Assembly: GCA_016715765.1 (NCBI GenBank)
Contig: JADJZJ010000018.1
Location: forward strand, 1 to 64,000
From: Opitutaceae bacterium
GTDB taxonomy: Bacteria; Verrucomicrobiota; Verrucomicrobiia; Opitutales; Opitutaceae
Reading direction: 5' to 3'
DNA: 64,000 nucleotides
Within the stretch, counting starts at the first letter, position 1. Every line of letters begins with the position of its first letter. The notes below the pieces were generated by a model, which worked only from the letters and a program-made list of their open reading frames with translations, was not told the origin of the DNA and made no database searches. Positions 18,153-26,178 of the stretch are shown here, piece after piece. Both the position numbers and the translations under genes were made by a program.

Positions 18153-18265
18153 AGTCGGGCTTCCCTCAGTCTGGTCCGCCCGAAAGGGCAAGGCGAGACG
18201 CGCCTCTCCCACGCCGGCGGGTTTGCACCCGGCTAATGACGCTTATCAGCGCGCAATCCGCCGGA

Positions 18266-18503
18266 TTTTTTAACCACGGATTTCACGGATCAGACTGAAT
18301 TGGCCTCAGAAGGCTCAAAATGCACAGGACGATCGGGCCTTGTCGCAGGAGCAAACATAGAAAACAGAGGCGTGATTCCGATCTCTGCACCCTCTGCTAC
18401 CTCCTGTTAAAAGGATCGGTTACTTTTGTGCTTTATGAGCCTCTTGTGGCGATTGAATAGGAATTCCGATCCGTGCCATCCGTGTAATCCGTGGTTAAAA
18501 ACT
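18266..18503. repeat. Long inverted repeat, family H (non-GTAG)
   Basis: TTTTTAACCACGGATTTCAC near 18266 is complementary to GTAATCCGTGGTTAAAAACT ending near 18503. The ~175-base interior includes CTCTGCTACCTCCTGTTAA, also related to segments near 41350 and 40010. No gene is seen in the interior. Confidence 0.75.
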
Positions 18504-18508
18504 CCGGA

Positions 18509-18916
18509 TTATTCCACGCGGGTGTTGCTGCTCTGGGCGACCCAGCGCAGGATGTCGCGGACGGATACCATGCCCACCAGGCGGCCGTCCTCCAGCACCG
18601 GCAGGTGGCGGAATTCCTTCCCGCTGTGCTGATCGAGCACCTCCTCCACCGTGGTGGAGGCATCGATCGTCACCGGGTCGATGGTCATCACGTGGGCGAC
18701 CGGGGTTGTCAGGGGATCGCGGTGCAGGCTGACGACGCGGACCAGCACATCGCGTTCGGAGAAGATGCCGACGAGGCTCTCGCCTTCCACGACGAGCACG
18801 GCACCGATGCGGGCGGCAACCATCTTTTGCACGGCTTCGAACACCGTGGCGTGCGGGGGCACGGTATGAATCGCTGACTCCTTGAGATCAAGCAGGGCGG
18901 ATATGGGGTTGTTCAT
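18509..18916 (-). CDS. Two-CBS-domain protein
   Basis: A 135-residue protein made of two tandem CBS domains (about residues 12-70 and 78-132). Conserved features include VFEAVQKMVAARIGAVLVVE with SLVGIFSERDVL in the first and TVEEVLDQHSGKEFRHLPVL with LVGMVSVRDILRW in the second. CBS pairs bind adenosine nucleotides and sense energy state or act as regulators. An upstream in-frame ATG at 19033 would add a non-family leader; the ATG at 18916 starts MNNPISALLD and fits better. The gene is alone on the minus strand with repeats on both sides. Confidence 0.85.
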   Translation of the reverse strand: MNNPISALLDLKESAIHTVPPHATVFEAVQKMVAARIGAVLVVEGESLVGIFSERDVLVRVVSLHRDPLTTPVAHVMTIDPVTIDASTTVEEVLDQHSGKEFRHLPVLEDGRLVGMVSVRDILRWVAQSSNTRVE

Positions 18917-18993
18917 GGGGGAACAAACGTTTGGGAGAACCCACAGTCTATAACCTCCCCCCGGGCAGGCAATGGAATAGATGGCGGGAGAGC

Positions 18994-19088
18994 GGATTAA
19001 GCGCAAAGATGCGAAGACGCCAAGATTGCGCAAAGGCCGGATCTTCTTTGCTCAATCCTTCGTGTCTTTGCGTCTTTGCGCTTAATCC
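18994..19088. repeat. Inverted repeat, family J (non-GTAG)
   Basis: GGATTAAGCGCAAAGATGCG at the left and CGTCTTTGCGCTTAATCC at the right are reverse complements with small differences. A related single arm sits near 42300-42330. Confidence 0.8.
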
Positions 19089-19100
19089 CTTTTACCGAGC

Positions 19101-19126
19101 CTCCACTCGCTCACGCTCGTAGCCAC
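19101..19126 (-). repeat. Single family E element
   Basis: CTCCACTCGCTCACGCTCGT, then AGCCAC; reverse complement of the GTGGCTACGAGCGTGAGCGA element found in pairs elsewhere. Confidence 0.7.
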
Positions 19127-19281
19127 GGGACGCCTGACTGCTGGGCAACCCCGCCCCATTAGCGGGTGCAACCACTGCTCCATCCCGCCTTATTCCGGAC
19201 CCGCGCTCTCGACCTTTGCCGGCATCACTTGCACCCTCGGCAGGCCGGTCGTCATTGCCCCATTCCCAGCGTTTTATCCCC

Positions 19282-20394
19282 ATGTCGCCCCCAACCCCGC
19301 CGCCTGTTTTCCGGAACCAGCTTACCCCGCTCGCCACCAAACCCGACTACGCCCGCTGTGTGGAACGCATCGAGGCCTGGTGGCAGCAAGGCGTCATCGA
19401 CCGGCCGCCGGTGCGCTTCTACAAGCACAACGCCCAGTTCGAGGCCGGCGAGGCGCTCGACCGGAAGCGCTGGCCCTCGCTCGAGGCGCGCTGGTTCGAT
19501 GTGGAGTACCAGGTCACGAGTTTCGAGCAGTCGATCGCCGGCAAGGAATGGGTCGCGGAGACCTTTCCGATGTTCTGGCCCAATCTCGGCCCCAGCGTCT
19601 ATTCGGCGTTCTACGGCGGCCGGCTCGAATACAGCGAGGTCACCTCGTGGTATGAGGCCGTCGTGTCCGATCTCGACGATCTGTCGCCCATTGGCGGCGA
19701 TCCGTTCCAGAGTGTCTATTTTCGCAAGCTCGAGGAACTCACCCGCGCGGCGATCGCCCGCGGTGGCGACAGGTACTGGGTGGGCTACTCCGATTTTCAT
19801 CCCAACCTCGACTGCGTGGCGGCGTGGTGCGGCATGGACAACCTCTTCCTCGCGATGGCGGAGGAGCCGGAGAAGCTGGCGCAGCTCTCGGAGCTGTCCG
19901 TGCGCGATTTCCAGAAAATCTTCGGCCACTTCGACGCCATGCTGAAGGCGGCGGGCCAGCCCTCGGGCACGTGGATGAACCTCCCCTGCGCCGGCCGCCT
20001 GCACATCCCGAGCTGCGACGTCTCGTGCATGATCTCGACGCCGTACTTCGAGCAATTCTCGCTGGCAAACCTGCCCCGCGAGATGGCGGGCATGGACCAC
20101 GCGATCTACCATGTGGATGGCAAGGGGGTGGCGAATCACCTCGACCAGATCCTCGCGCACCCGGGCATCCAGGCGATCCAGTGGGTGCAGGGCCTGGGCG
20201 TGGACTGGCCGATCATCCAGTGGGTGCCGCTGCTCAAGCGCATTCTCGCCGCCGGGAAATCCGTGCTGGTGGATGTGCCGATCGAGGAGCTCGACGAGTT
20301 CATGGACTGCATGCCGCGCGAAGGCGTCTTCCTCTGCCTCGGTGTCGCGCCGGAGGCGGAGAAGGCCGTGCTGAAGCGCATCGAGCGCTGGTGA
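19282..20394 (+). CDS. UroD-superfamily protein (methyltransferase/decarboxylase-like), copy 1
   Basis: A 370-residue alpha/beta barrel of the uroporphyrinogen decarboxylase superfamily. It is not haem HemE: the N-terminal substrate-binding arginine motif is missing, and the protein contains long insertions such as FYKHNAQFEAGEALDRKRW. The C-terminal LGVDWPIIQW and LVDVPIEELDEF segments are typical of the divergent branch. There is no clear HxC...C zinc motif as in MtaA-type methyltransferases. The in-frame start at 19216 is followed by ATG at 19282, which is preferred because the extra residues are low complexity. It lies upstream of two more paralogues. Confidence 0.75.
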   Translation: MSPPTPPPVFRNQLTPLATKPDYARCVERIEAWWQQGVIDRPPVRFYKHNAQFEAGEALDRKRWPSLEARWFDVEYQVTSFEQSIAGKEWVAETFPMFWPNLGPSVYSAFYGGRLEYSEVTSWYEAVVSDLDDLSPIGGDPFQSVYFRKLEELTRAAIARGGDRYWVGYSDFHPNLDCVAAWCGMDNLFLAMAEEPEKLAQLSELSVRDFQKIFGHFDAMLKAAGQPSGTWMNLPCAGRLHIPSCDVSCMISTPYFEQFSLANLPREMAGMDHAIYHVDGKGVANHLDQILAHPGIQAIQWVQGLGVDWPIIQWVPLLKRILAAGKSVLVDVPIEELDEFMDCMPREGVFLCLGVAPEAEKAVLKRIERW

Positions 20395-20430
20395 GGGGTG
20401 CCCAAAATGAATGCCGTCCTGCGGATTGAT

Positions 20431-20553
20431 GTAGGGCGGGGTCTCCGAACCCCGCCATGTTTGGATGGCAGCTACGAGCGTGAGCGAGTGGGGGCTTGTC
20501 CACTCGCTCACGCTCGTAGCTACGAAAGGCGGGGTTCGGAGACCCCGCCCTAC
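20431..20553. repeat. Nested repeat: family E pair inside family A pair
   Basis: Outer arms: GTAGGGCGGGGTCTCCGAAC at 20431 and GGCGGGGTTCGGAGACCCCG then CCCTAC ending at 20553. Inner arms: GCTACGAGCGTGAGCGAGTG at 20471 and CACTCGCTCACGCTCGTAGC near 20501. The order is A, E, inverted E, inverted A. Confidence 0.9.
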
Positions 20554-20563
20554 AGTTGCTGAC

Positions 20564-21559
20564 ATGACTCCCCGCGAAAGATTCATCCGCACGCTTAACT
20601 TTCAGAAATGCGACGACCGCCTGCCGCTCGTCGAATGGGCCGCGTGGTGGGATCTCACGATCAAGCGCTGGAAGACCGAGGGCATGCCGCCGGAGCTGGA
20701 CTGGGACCGATCGCTGGCCTACTTCGACCTCGACCCACTGGTGCTCATCGGGGCGGGGGCCGGACCGTCGGAGACACCCCCCGAGGTTGCGCCGACCGTG
20801 ACGGACGAGGCTTCCTACGAAGCGCTGCGACCTTATCTGTTCACCGAGGCGATGATCGCCGAGGCGGTCAGGGTGGCGCGGCAACAGCAGCCCCGGCACG
20901 ATCGGGGTGAAATCGCGATCCGCGTGTGGCTCGACGGGTATTTCTGGTTTCCCCGCAAGCTCTTCGGCATCGAGCCGCACATGCTGGCCTTCTATGACCA
21001 GCCGGCACTGATGCACCGCATGAACAGCGACCTGGCCGATTTCAATTGCCGGATGATCGACGCCATCTGCGAGGTCCTGCGGCCCGAGATGGTGGGCTTT
21101 GCGGAGGACATGTCCTACAACCACGGCCCCATGCTCTCGCGGGCGTGCTTCGACGAGTTTCTCCTGCCGTACTACCGCCGCACGGCGCCGGCCATCAAGC
21201 GGCACGGCGTGAAGGTGCTCGTGGACACGGACGGCGACGTGACGACGATGATCCCCTGGCTGTTCAACGCCGGCATCGAGGGCGTGTACCCGCTCGAGCG
21301 CCAGGCCGGGGTGGATGTGGTGAAGCTGCGGCAGCTGCACCCGCGGCTCATCATGATGGGCGGCTACGACAAACTCGTGATGTCGCGCGGCGAGGCCGCG
21401 ATGCGGACGGAATTCGAGCGGCTCCTCCCGGTGATGCGTTCGGGCGGCTACATCCCGTCGGTGGATCACCAGACGCCGCCGGAAGTGTCGCTGGAGAATT
21501 ACCGGATCTACATGCGGCTCTTCCGGGAGTACATGGAGCGCGCGGTGGTTGGCGGATAA
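20564..21559 (+). CDS. UroD-superfamily protein, copy 2
   Basis: A 331-residue UroD-fold protein. The N-terminus MTPRERFIRTLNFQKCDDRLPLVEW matches the R-E-R-h-x-x-x-h-x-x-x-x-x-D-R start of the family, followed by the FGIEPHMLAFYDQP segment and VGFAEDMSYNHGPM. The later VLVDTDGDVTTMIPWLFNAGI carries the region where MtaA-like enzymes have zinc ligands, here without Cys. A longer frame from 20465 is translated from the repeat; the ATG at 20564 is the correct-looking start. It follows copy 1 and precedes copy 3 on the same strand, each separated by a repeat cluster. Confidence 0.8.
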   Translation: MTPRERFIRTLNFQKCDDRLPLVEWAAWWDLTIKRWKTEGMPPELDWDRSLAYFDLDPLVLIGAGAGPSETPPEVAPTVTDEASYEALRPYLFTEAMIAEAVRVARQQQPRHDRGEIAIRVWLDGYFWFPRKLFGIEPHMLAFYDQPALMHRMNSDLADFNCRMIDAICEVLRPEMVGFAEDMSYNHGPMLSRACFDEFLLPYYRRTAPAIKRHGVKVLVDTDGDVTTMIPWLFNAGIEGVYPLERQAGVDVVKLRQLHPRLIMMGGYDKLVMSRGEAAMRTEFERLLPVMRSGGYIPSVDHQTPPEVSLENYRIYMRLFREYMERAVVGG

Positions 21560-21721
21560 CGCTCAACGTTTAACTTTTAACGCTCAAGTACGGACCTGCC
21601 GGGTGGCTACGAGCGTGAGCGAGTGGAGGCTTGGCGTACGCAGCGTGTGATCCACTCGCTTACGCTCGTAGCCACCCGGCCAAATTGAGCGTTAAAAGTT
21701 AAACGTTAAACGTTGAGCGTT
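21557..21721. repeat. Nested repeat: family E pair inside family K pair
   Basis: Outer arms AACGCTCAACGTTTAAC (left) and GTTAAACGTTGAGCGTT (right) plus TTTTAACGCTCAA and TTGAGCGTTAAAA; inner arms GTGGCTACGAGCGTGAGCGA and CACTCGCTTACGCTCGTAGC. The left edge overlaps the 3' end of the preceding gene by a few bases. Confidence 0.85.
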
Positions 21722-21830
21722 CGTCCGGTCATTAGCTTCCTGATTTTGTCGGACGCCCGCGCTAATCTCCGCCGTCGCGACCGCTAAATCCGTTGCCTCA
21801 ACCGGTGCACCGGCGCATTGGGATGAGGTC

Positions 21831-22952
21831 ATGACCCGGCGCGAACGGCTGATGGCCACGCTGCAGGGCCGGCCCGTGGACCGGCCGGCGGTCAGTTTTT
21901 ACGAGATCGGCGGCTTCCACATCGATGCAGGCGATCCGGACCCGTTCAACATCTACAACGACCCGTCGTGGCGGCCGCTGCTGAAACTGGCGGAGGAGCA
22001 GACCGACTTGATTTGCATGCGGACTCCGGCGCTGAGCCAGGCGTCCACGCCGTACTTCACCACGGAAACCAGCGAGGAGGGCGGGTCGCGGCTGACGCGG
22101 ACGACGGCCCGCGTGGCCGGCCGTACTCTCACTTCGCTCACGCGCCGCGATCGCGAGGTGAACACGCTCTGGGTGACCGAGCATCTCCTCAAGGACGTGG
22201 ATGACCTGAAGGCCTACCTGGAAATCCCGGACGAGGCCTTCGCCGAGGAGATCGATGTGAGCGGCCTGTTCGCGGCCGACCAACGGGTCGGCGACCGCGG
22301 CATCGTGATGGTGGACACGCCGGATCCGATCTGCCTCGCGGCCGCCCTGTTCTCGATGGAGGACTACGTGGTCATCGCGTTCACCGAGCCCGCCCTGTTT
22401 CACCGCCTGCTGGAGAAATTCGCGCGCGTGCTGCACCGCCGCACCGAGATCGTGGCCCGCGAGTTTCCCGGCCACCTCTGGCGCATCTACGGGCCGGAAT
22501 ATGCCTCGGAGCCGTTCCTGCCCAACCGGCTGTTCGAGGAATACGTGTGCCGCTACACCGGGCCGATGGTGGAGCTGGTCCAGCGTTACGGCGGGTTTGC
22601 GCGGGTCCACTGTCACGGCCGCATCCGGAATCTCCTCCCGCACTTCGTGAAGATGGGCGCCACGGCCACGGATCCCATCGAGCCGCCGCCCCAGGGAGAC
22701 ATCACGCTCGCCGAGGTGCGGCGTGATTACGGCAAGGATCTCGTCCTCTTCGGCAACCTGGAAGTCTCCGACATCGAGAACCTGAGTCCGCCGCAATTCG
22801 AACGGGTCGTGGCGCAGTCGCTGCGCGACGGCACGGCGGGCGAGGGTCGCGGTTTCGTCCTGCTGCCGTCCGCCGGACCCTACGGCCGCACCATCACGCC
22901 CACCACGCTGGCGAACTACGAGACCATGGTGCGGCTGGTGCAGCGCGGGTAG
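21831..22952 (+). CDS. UroD-superfamily protein with HxC-type motif, copy 3
   Basis: A 373-residue UroD-superfamily protein starting MTRRERLMATLQGRPVDRPA, a good family start. In the C-terminal half it has RVHCHGRIRNLLP, which resembles the HxCG zinc-site segment of MtaA/MtbA corrinoid:thiol methyltransferases; a second downstream Cys is not evident, so methyltransfer is uncertain. The barrel otherwise shows the family's LVLFGNLEVSDIENL, equivalent to the GN-h-D strand of the superfamily. GATGAGG lies just before the start. No corrinoid protein gene lies nearby. Confidence 0.8.
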   Translation: MTRRERLMATLQGRPVDRPAVSFYEIGGFHIDAGDPDPFNIYNDPSWRPLLKLAEEQTDLICMRTPALSQASTPYFTTETSEEGGSRLTRTTARVAGRTLTSLTRRDREVNTLWVTEHLLKDVDDLKAYLEIPDEAFAEEIDVSGLFAADQRVGDRGIVMVDTPDPICLAAALFSMEDYVVIAFTEPALFHRLLEKFARVLHRRTEIVAREFPGHLWRIYGPEYASEPFLPNRLFEEYVCRYTGPMVELVQRYGGFARVHCHGRIRNLLPHFVKMGATATDPIEPPPQGDITLAEVRRDYGKDLVLFGNLEVSDIENLSPPQFERVVAQSLRDGTAGEGRGFVLLPSAGPYGRTITPTTLANYETMVRLVQRG

Positions 22953-22990
22953 GGATGGGGGCGGCGCAACGCTTACCCGGAATGATGCAG

Positions 22991-23112
22991 TCGGCGAGCA
23001 GGCCGGGAGCTTGCTCCCGCGCTGAAAGCGCCAGCAAGCTGGCGGCCTACCGGAAGCAGTTTTCGGTTTCGCAGCCCTCGAGGCAGTTCAGCGCAGACTG
23101 AATCGTCGTTCC
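22991..23112 (-). repeat. Family D element with conserved leader (copy 1)
   Basis: In reverse orientation: a leader containing CTGCGCTGAACTGCCTCGA, then GGTAGGCCGCCAGCTTGCTG, then GCGGGAGCAAGCTCCCGGCC. The other three copies are at 52465-52573, 54107-54222 and 59040-59163. Confidence 0.85.
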
Positions 23113-23121
23113 TGCGACCTC

Positions 23122-23997
23122 CTACCGATAGCCCTCGGCGCTGAGCCGTGTCACCCGCTCCACGTCCGCGCTGGAGATGATCGTGGCACCGGCATCAACC
23201 CTCGAAGGCCGGAGGCCGTACCGGAGGTAGTGCGCGAGCTGGAGGACGGGATAGAATCCCTGGACATAGGGCTGCTGGTCGACGGTGAAGGCGATGGCTC
23301 CGCTTTTGACCATGCGGAGGATTTCCGGGGAGAGATCGAAGCCGGCGACATAAGGCCTCGCGGCTGTCGCAACGCGTTCGGCGGCCCAGCCCGCGCCCTG
23401 GGTGTCGGCCTGGCCGGTGGCGAGGACGGCGGTGATCTCCGGATCGGCGGCGAGGGCACGCGCGATCACGTCTGCCGCGCCCTCGGGATGGATGCCGGTA
23501 ACCGCGATGGTCCAACGCGCGTTTCGTTTCTCCCGGAGGACGTCCTGCATGCCCCGCAAGCGGTCCTCAAGGGCCGAAATGCCCTCGGAGTGGACGGTCA
23601 TGAGCACCTTGACATTGTCGGGCAGGGCCTGGGCGGCCCGTTCGCCGACGGACCGGCCGGCCTGGTAGAGATCCTGGTGAACCGCACTGAGGTGCGGACC
23701 CTGGCCGAAGGTCGCGTCCACGTTGAAGGCGACGATGGGAATCCCGGCCGCCCGGGCCTCAGCCATGACCGGGTTGAACGCGGTTGGGTGAATGATGTTC
23801 AGGGCGATGCCGTCGTATCCGTCCGCGACGGCTTGCCGGACCATTCCGGCCTGGGCCTCAAGGTCCACGTCCTCGGTGCCGATGAACGCGCAATCCACGC
23901 CCAGCAGGGCGGCGGCATCCCGCATGCCCTGCTGCACCGGGCGAAAGAAATCCTCGCCGACTGAACAGGTGATGAAGATGAACTTTAACCGCTTCAT
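23122..23997 (-). CDS. Sugar-binding-protein-fold (RbsB-like) protein without signal peptide
   Basis: A 291-residue type I periplasmic-binding-protein fold. It starts directly at the first beta strand (MKRLKFIFITCSVGEDFF), with QQGMRDAA, GIALNIIHPTAF, GIPIVAFNVDA, GTEDVDLEAQAGMVRQA, TGQADTQGAG and FDLSPEILRM following the RbsB/YtfQ pattern. There is no signal peptide and no HTH domain, so it is neither a classic ABC-binding protein nor a LacI regulator. Possibly the true start lies upstream in an altered frame, or the protein is a cytoplasmic sensor. No transporter partner is adjacent. Confidence 0.75.
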   Translation of the reverse strand: MKRLKFIFITCSVGEDFFRPVQQGMRDAAALLGVDCAFIGTEDVDLEAQAGMVRQAVADGYDGIALNIIHPTAFNPVMAEARAAGIPIVAFNVDATFGQGPHLSAVHQDLYQAGRSVGERAAQALPDNVKVLMTVHSEGISALEDRLRGMQDVLREKRNARWTIAVTGIHPEGAADVIARALAADPEITAVLATGQADTQGAGWAAERVATAARPYVAGFDLSPEILRMVKSGAIAFTVDQQPYVQGFYPVLQLAHYLRYGLRPSRVDAGATIISSADVERVTRLSAEGYR

Positions 23998-24052
23998 GGT
24001 GCCCTTCGAAGGGTGACGGGTGACGCCAGCAGGCTCCTACTCACCGGGTGCA

Positions 24053-24097
24053 TTCAGCATTCAGCGTTAAGCGTTAAGCGTTGAACGTTAAACGTTG
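24053..24097. repeat. Family K-like short repeat
   Basis: Imperfect tandem TCAGCGTTAAGCGTTAAGCG then TTGAACGTTAAACGTT, similar to the outer arm at 21684-21721. Confidence 0.6.
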
Positions 24098-24116
24098 TGT
24101 GGTTTCCCCCGTCTCC

Positions 24117-24455
24117 TCAATCCGTGTGGAAAACTTCCTCCATGCTGCTCCACCATTCGTCGGGGGCGCGGTTGGAGAGGGGCTTCTGGCAGGGCTTGCA
24201 GAAGGCCCACCAGCGCTGCGTCGTCTCGTCGGCCGCCATGCGGGCCATGTCGGCGGCGAAATCGCTGCCAATGTATTCGAAGTAGCTGAAGAGGTAGGGC
24301 TGGCCGTCGTCGAGGACGCGCAGGTAGATCGAGTAGTTCCGGATGTTGCACTCCTTGATCATGCGGAGCACGTCCGGCCAGGCGGCCGCGTGGAGCTTTT
24401 TGTATTCGGCCACCTTCTCGGGGTGGAGGGCGAGGACCATGCCGTAGCGTTTCAT
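24117..24455 (-). CDS. L-rhamnose mutarotase family protein (RhaM/YiiL-like)
   Basis: A 112-residue ferredoxin-like dimeric fold protein. MKRYGMVLALHPEKVAEYKK, HAAAWPDVLRMIKECNIRNY, SIYLRV, YLFSYFEYIG and a final W-rich segment (WWSSMEEVFHTD) match the DUF718/RhaM family, including the conserved H and W-P motif. RhaM interconverts rhamnose anomers. An in-frame start at 24491 overlaps the upstream gene; the ATG at 24455 begins the conserved domain. It lies about 19 bases after a UroD-like gene in the same direction, so it is likely cotranscribed. No other rhamnose gene is in the window. Confidence 0.88.
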   Translation of the reverse strand: MKRYGMVLALHPEKVAEYKKLHAAAWPDVLRMIKECNIRNYSIYLRVLDDGQPYLFSYFEYIGSDFAADMARMAADETTQRWWAFCKPCQKPLSNRAPDEWWSSMEEVFHTD

Positions 24456-24474
24456 GATTGGTAGGGGATTGGGA

Positions 24475-25677
24475 TCAAAGGGCTTCGTCAAACTCTTCGA
24501 GCTTGAGCGGGTAGCGGCCGTATTCGCGGACGAGCTGCACGATGTAGTCGTAGGTCTGGCCGGAAACGCCGCTGCTGACCGAGTGGTCGCTTTGGAAGAT
24601 CAGGCCGCCGCCCTTGCCGGCGTTGAGTTTGCGCAGCACTTCGCGGCGGATGGCGGCGCGGTCGCCGCTTTCCCAGACCTGCACGTTGCTGTTGCCACAG
24701 AAGGCGAGGCGGTGGCCGTAATTGCGGCGCAGGTCCACGGCGTCCATGCCGGCCTTCGCCTCGAGCGGGTTGTAGGCGTCGACGCCGATCTCGGCGTAAT
24801 CCTGGATGATCGCGTGCACGTTGCCGCAGCCGTGGTAGATGACGGGCAGGCCGGCCGCGTGCGCGGCGGCGGTCATCTGCGCGACCCAGGGCTTGAAGTA
24901 TTTCCGCCAGTAGGCCGGCGAGAAGAACATGCCCTTCTTGTAGGCCACATCGCCCCAGATCACGAAGCCGTCCAGCAGGCCGCCGCCCGCGGCGATCTCG
25001 GCCTTCGCCATCGCGACGTAGTAGGCGCCGAGGCGGTTGATGACCTCGCCCATCTCGTCGGGGTATTCGCCCATCCACATCAGCGCGTTCTCCTGGCCGA
25101 TGAGCCGCGTGAGGCATTCGCTCACCTCGATCATGCTGCCATAGACCGGGAAGTCGGGCCACAGGGAGCGCACCGAGTCGATCCACGGCGGGGAGTTGCG
25201 CTCGAAACCGTCGCCGACGCCGGCGATCTGGTTGTCGCCCGCGCTGAAGAAGCGCCGCGGGTCGTCGGGCGGGTCGAAGACGGCCTGCTGGAGCTTTGCA
25301 AACGTGTCGGTTTCCCAGGCGCTCATCTCGGGCATCGGCAGGGAGAAGTGCTTGCGCATGATCGCGCCGAAGCCCGTCTTGACCGTCACCTCCTCCGGCG
25401 ATTCCTGCAGCGTGGCGAACGGCCGGATCCACGGGTCCATGTTCGGGATCGTGACGATCCAATCGAGGTCGTAGTGGTAATACGGACTGGCGTCGGCGGG
25501 GAGCCCGAGGTCCTTTTGCCAGCGTTTGGTGAAGCTGCCCCAGAAAAAATCGCTGATCGGCACGCGATCGGGTTCCTCGTGGTGCAGGGCCTTGTTCATG
25601 CGCTCGAGTTTGCGCCGCGTGTTTTCCTTGCGCGCAGCCTGGTCCACGCTGCGGCCGACGGTGTTGAACATGCTCAT
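24475..25677 (-). CDS. UroD-superfamily protein with HGCG motif, copy 4
   Basis: A 400-residue member with the strongest MtaA-like signature in the window: VIYHGCGNVHAIIQDYAEIG, where His and Cys of H-x-C-G are the expected zinc ligands of corrinoid:thiol methyltransferases, followed by GVDAYNPLEAKAGMD, equivalent to the strand that places the substrate, and LAFCGNSNVQ. N-terminal RRKLERMNKALHHEEPDRVP is the family start. A longer frame begins at 25752; the ATG at 25677 precedes MSMFNTVG. It runs with the rhamnose mutarotase-like gene. Confidence 0.82.
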   Translation of the reverse strand: MSMFNTVGRSVDQAARKENTRRKLERMNKALHHEEPDRVPISDFFWGSFTKRWQKDLGLPADASPYYHYDLDWIVTIPNMDPWIRPFATLQESPEEVTVKTGFGAIMRKHFSLPMPEMSAWETDTFAKLQQAVFDPPDDPRRFFSAGDNQIAGVGDGFERNSPPWIDSVRSLWPDFPVYGSMIEVSECLTRLIGQENALMWMGEYPDEMGEVINRLGAYYVAMAKAEIAAGGGLLDGFVIWGDVAYKKGMFFSPAYWRKYFKPWVAQMTAAAHAAGLPVIYHGCGNVHAIIQDYAEIGVDAYNPLEAKAGMDAVDLRRNYGHRLAFCGNSNVQVWESGDRAAIRREVLRKLNAGKGGGLIFQSDHSVSSGVSGQTYDYIVQLVREYGRYPLKLEEFDEAL

Positions 25678-26178
25678 GGGGAAGGGGCGGGAGCGCGTTC
25701 GAGCGCGCGTCCGGGTGAGACCGGATATGGCGGGAAGCCGGGAGCGAGGCAACCCGGGGCGTGGGCGGGGCGACGGTTACCCGGTGGCGTGATAGGCCGG
25801 TGCAGCCGGGCTACTGGGCGGGGGTGGAGAGGGATTTAACCGCTGATGGATTTCGCCAATGGGCGAAATCTACGAAGTGCGGCTCCGGCTGATCGCCTCC
25901 GCGTTTGGCTTGGGGCCCGCTGATCGCGGGCTGTTTGGGTGGTTCTGTTGTAGGGCGGGGATTCCGATCCCCGCCTGGGAGCGCGACTGCCCTCGGTCGC
26001 AACCTTGCGCTGAATTTCCAGGCTGGAATATGTAGGGCGTCACCTTGGTGACGCCTCGTTTGGCTGGCGCAGCCGCGATCACGTTCGCGGCCGGACCAAG
26101 GTCCGGCCCTACAGGCGGCCGAAACAAATTCGTTGTCGTTGAAAGGCGGGGATCGGAATCACCGCCCTACAACGATCA
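25678..26178. other. Intergenic region between UroD-like copy 4 and araD
   Basis: About 500 bases without a gene. The right part is the nested repeat 25950-26170. The left part shows no recognised feature. Confidence 0.6.
25950..26170. repeat. Nested repeat: family B pair inside family A pair
   Basis: Outer arms GTAGGGCGGGGATTCCGATC and GGCGGGGATCGGAATCACCG then CCCTAC. Inner arms GTAGGGCGTCACCTTGGTGA (26032) and GGCCGGACCAAGGTCCGGCC then CTACA. A GGAG-headed palindrome GGGAGCGCGACTGCCCTCGG lies between the left arms. Confidence 0.9.

Larger units (their letters stand above)
18917..19281. other. Intergenic region with repeats
   Basis: 365 bases without a gene. It holds the family J inverted repeat (18994-19088) and one copy of the family E element (19101-19126). 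Nothing else is recognised. Confidence 0.6.
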
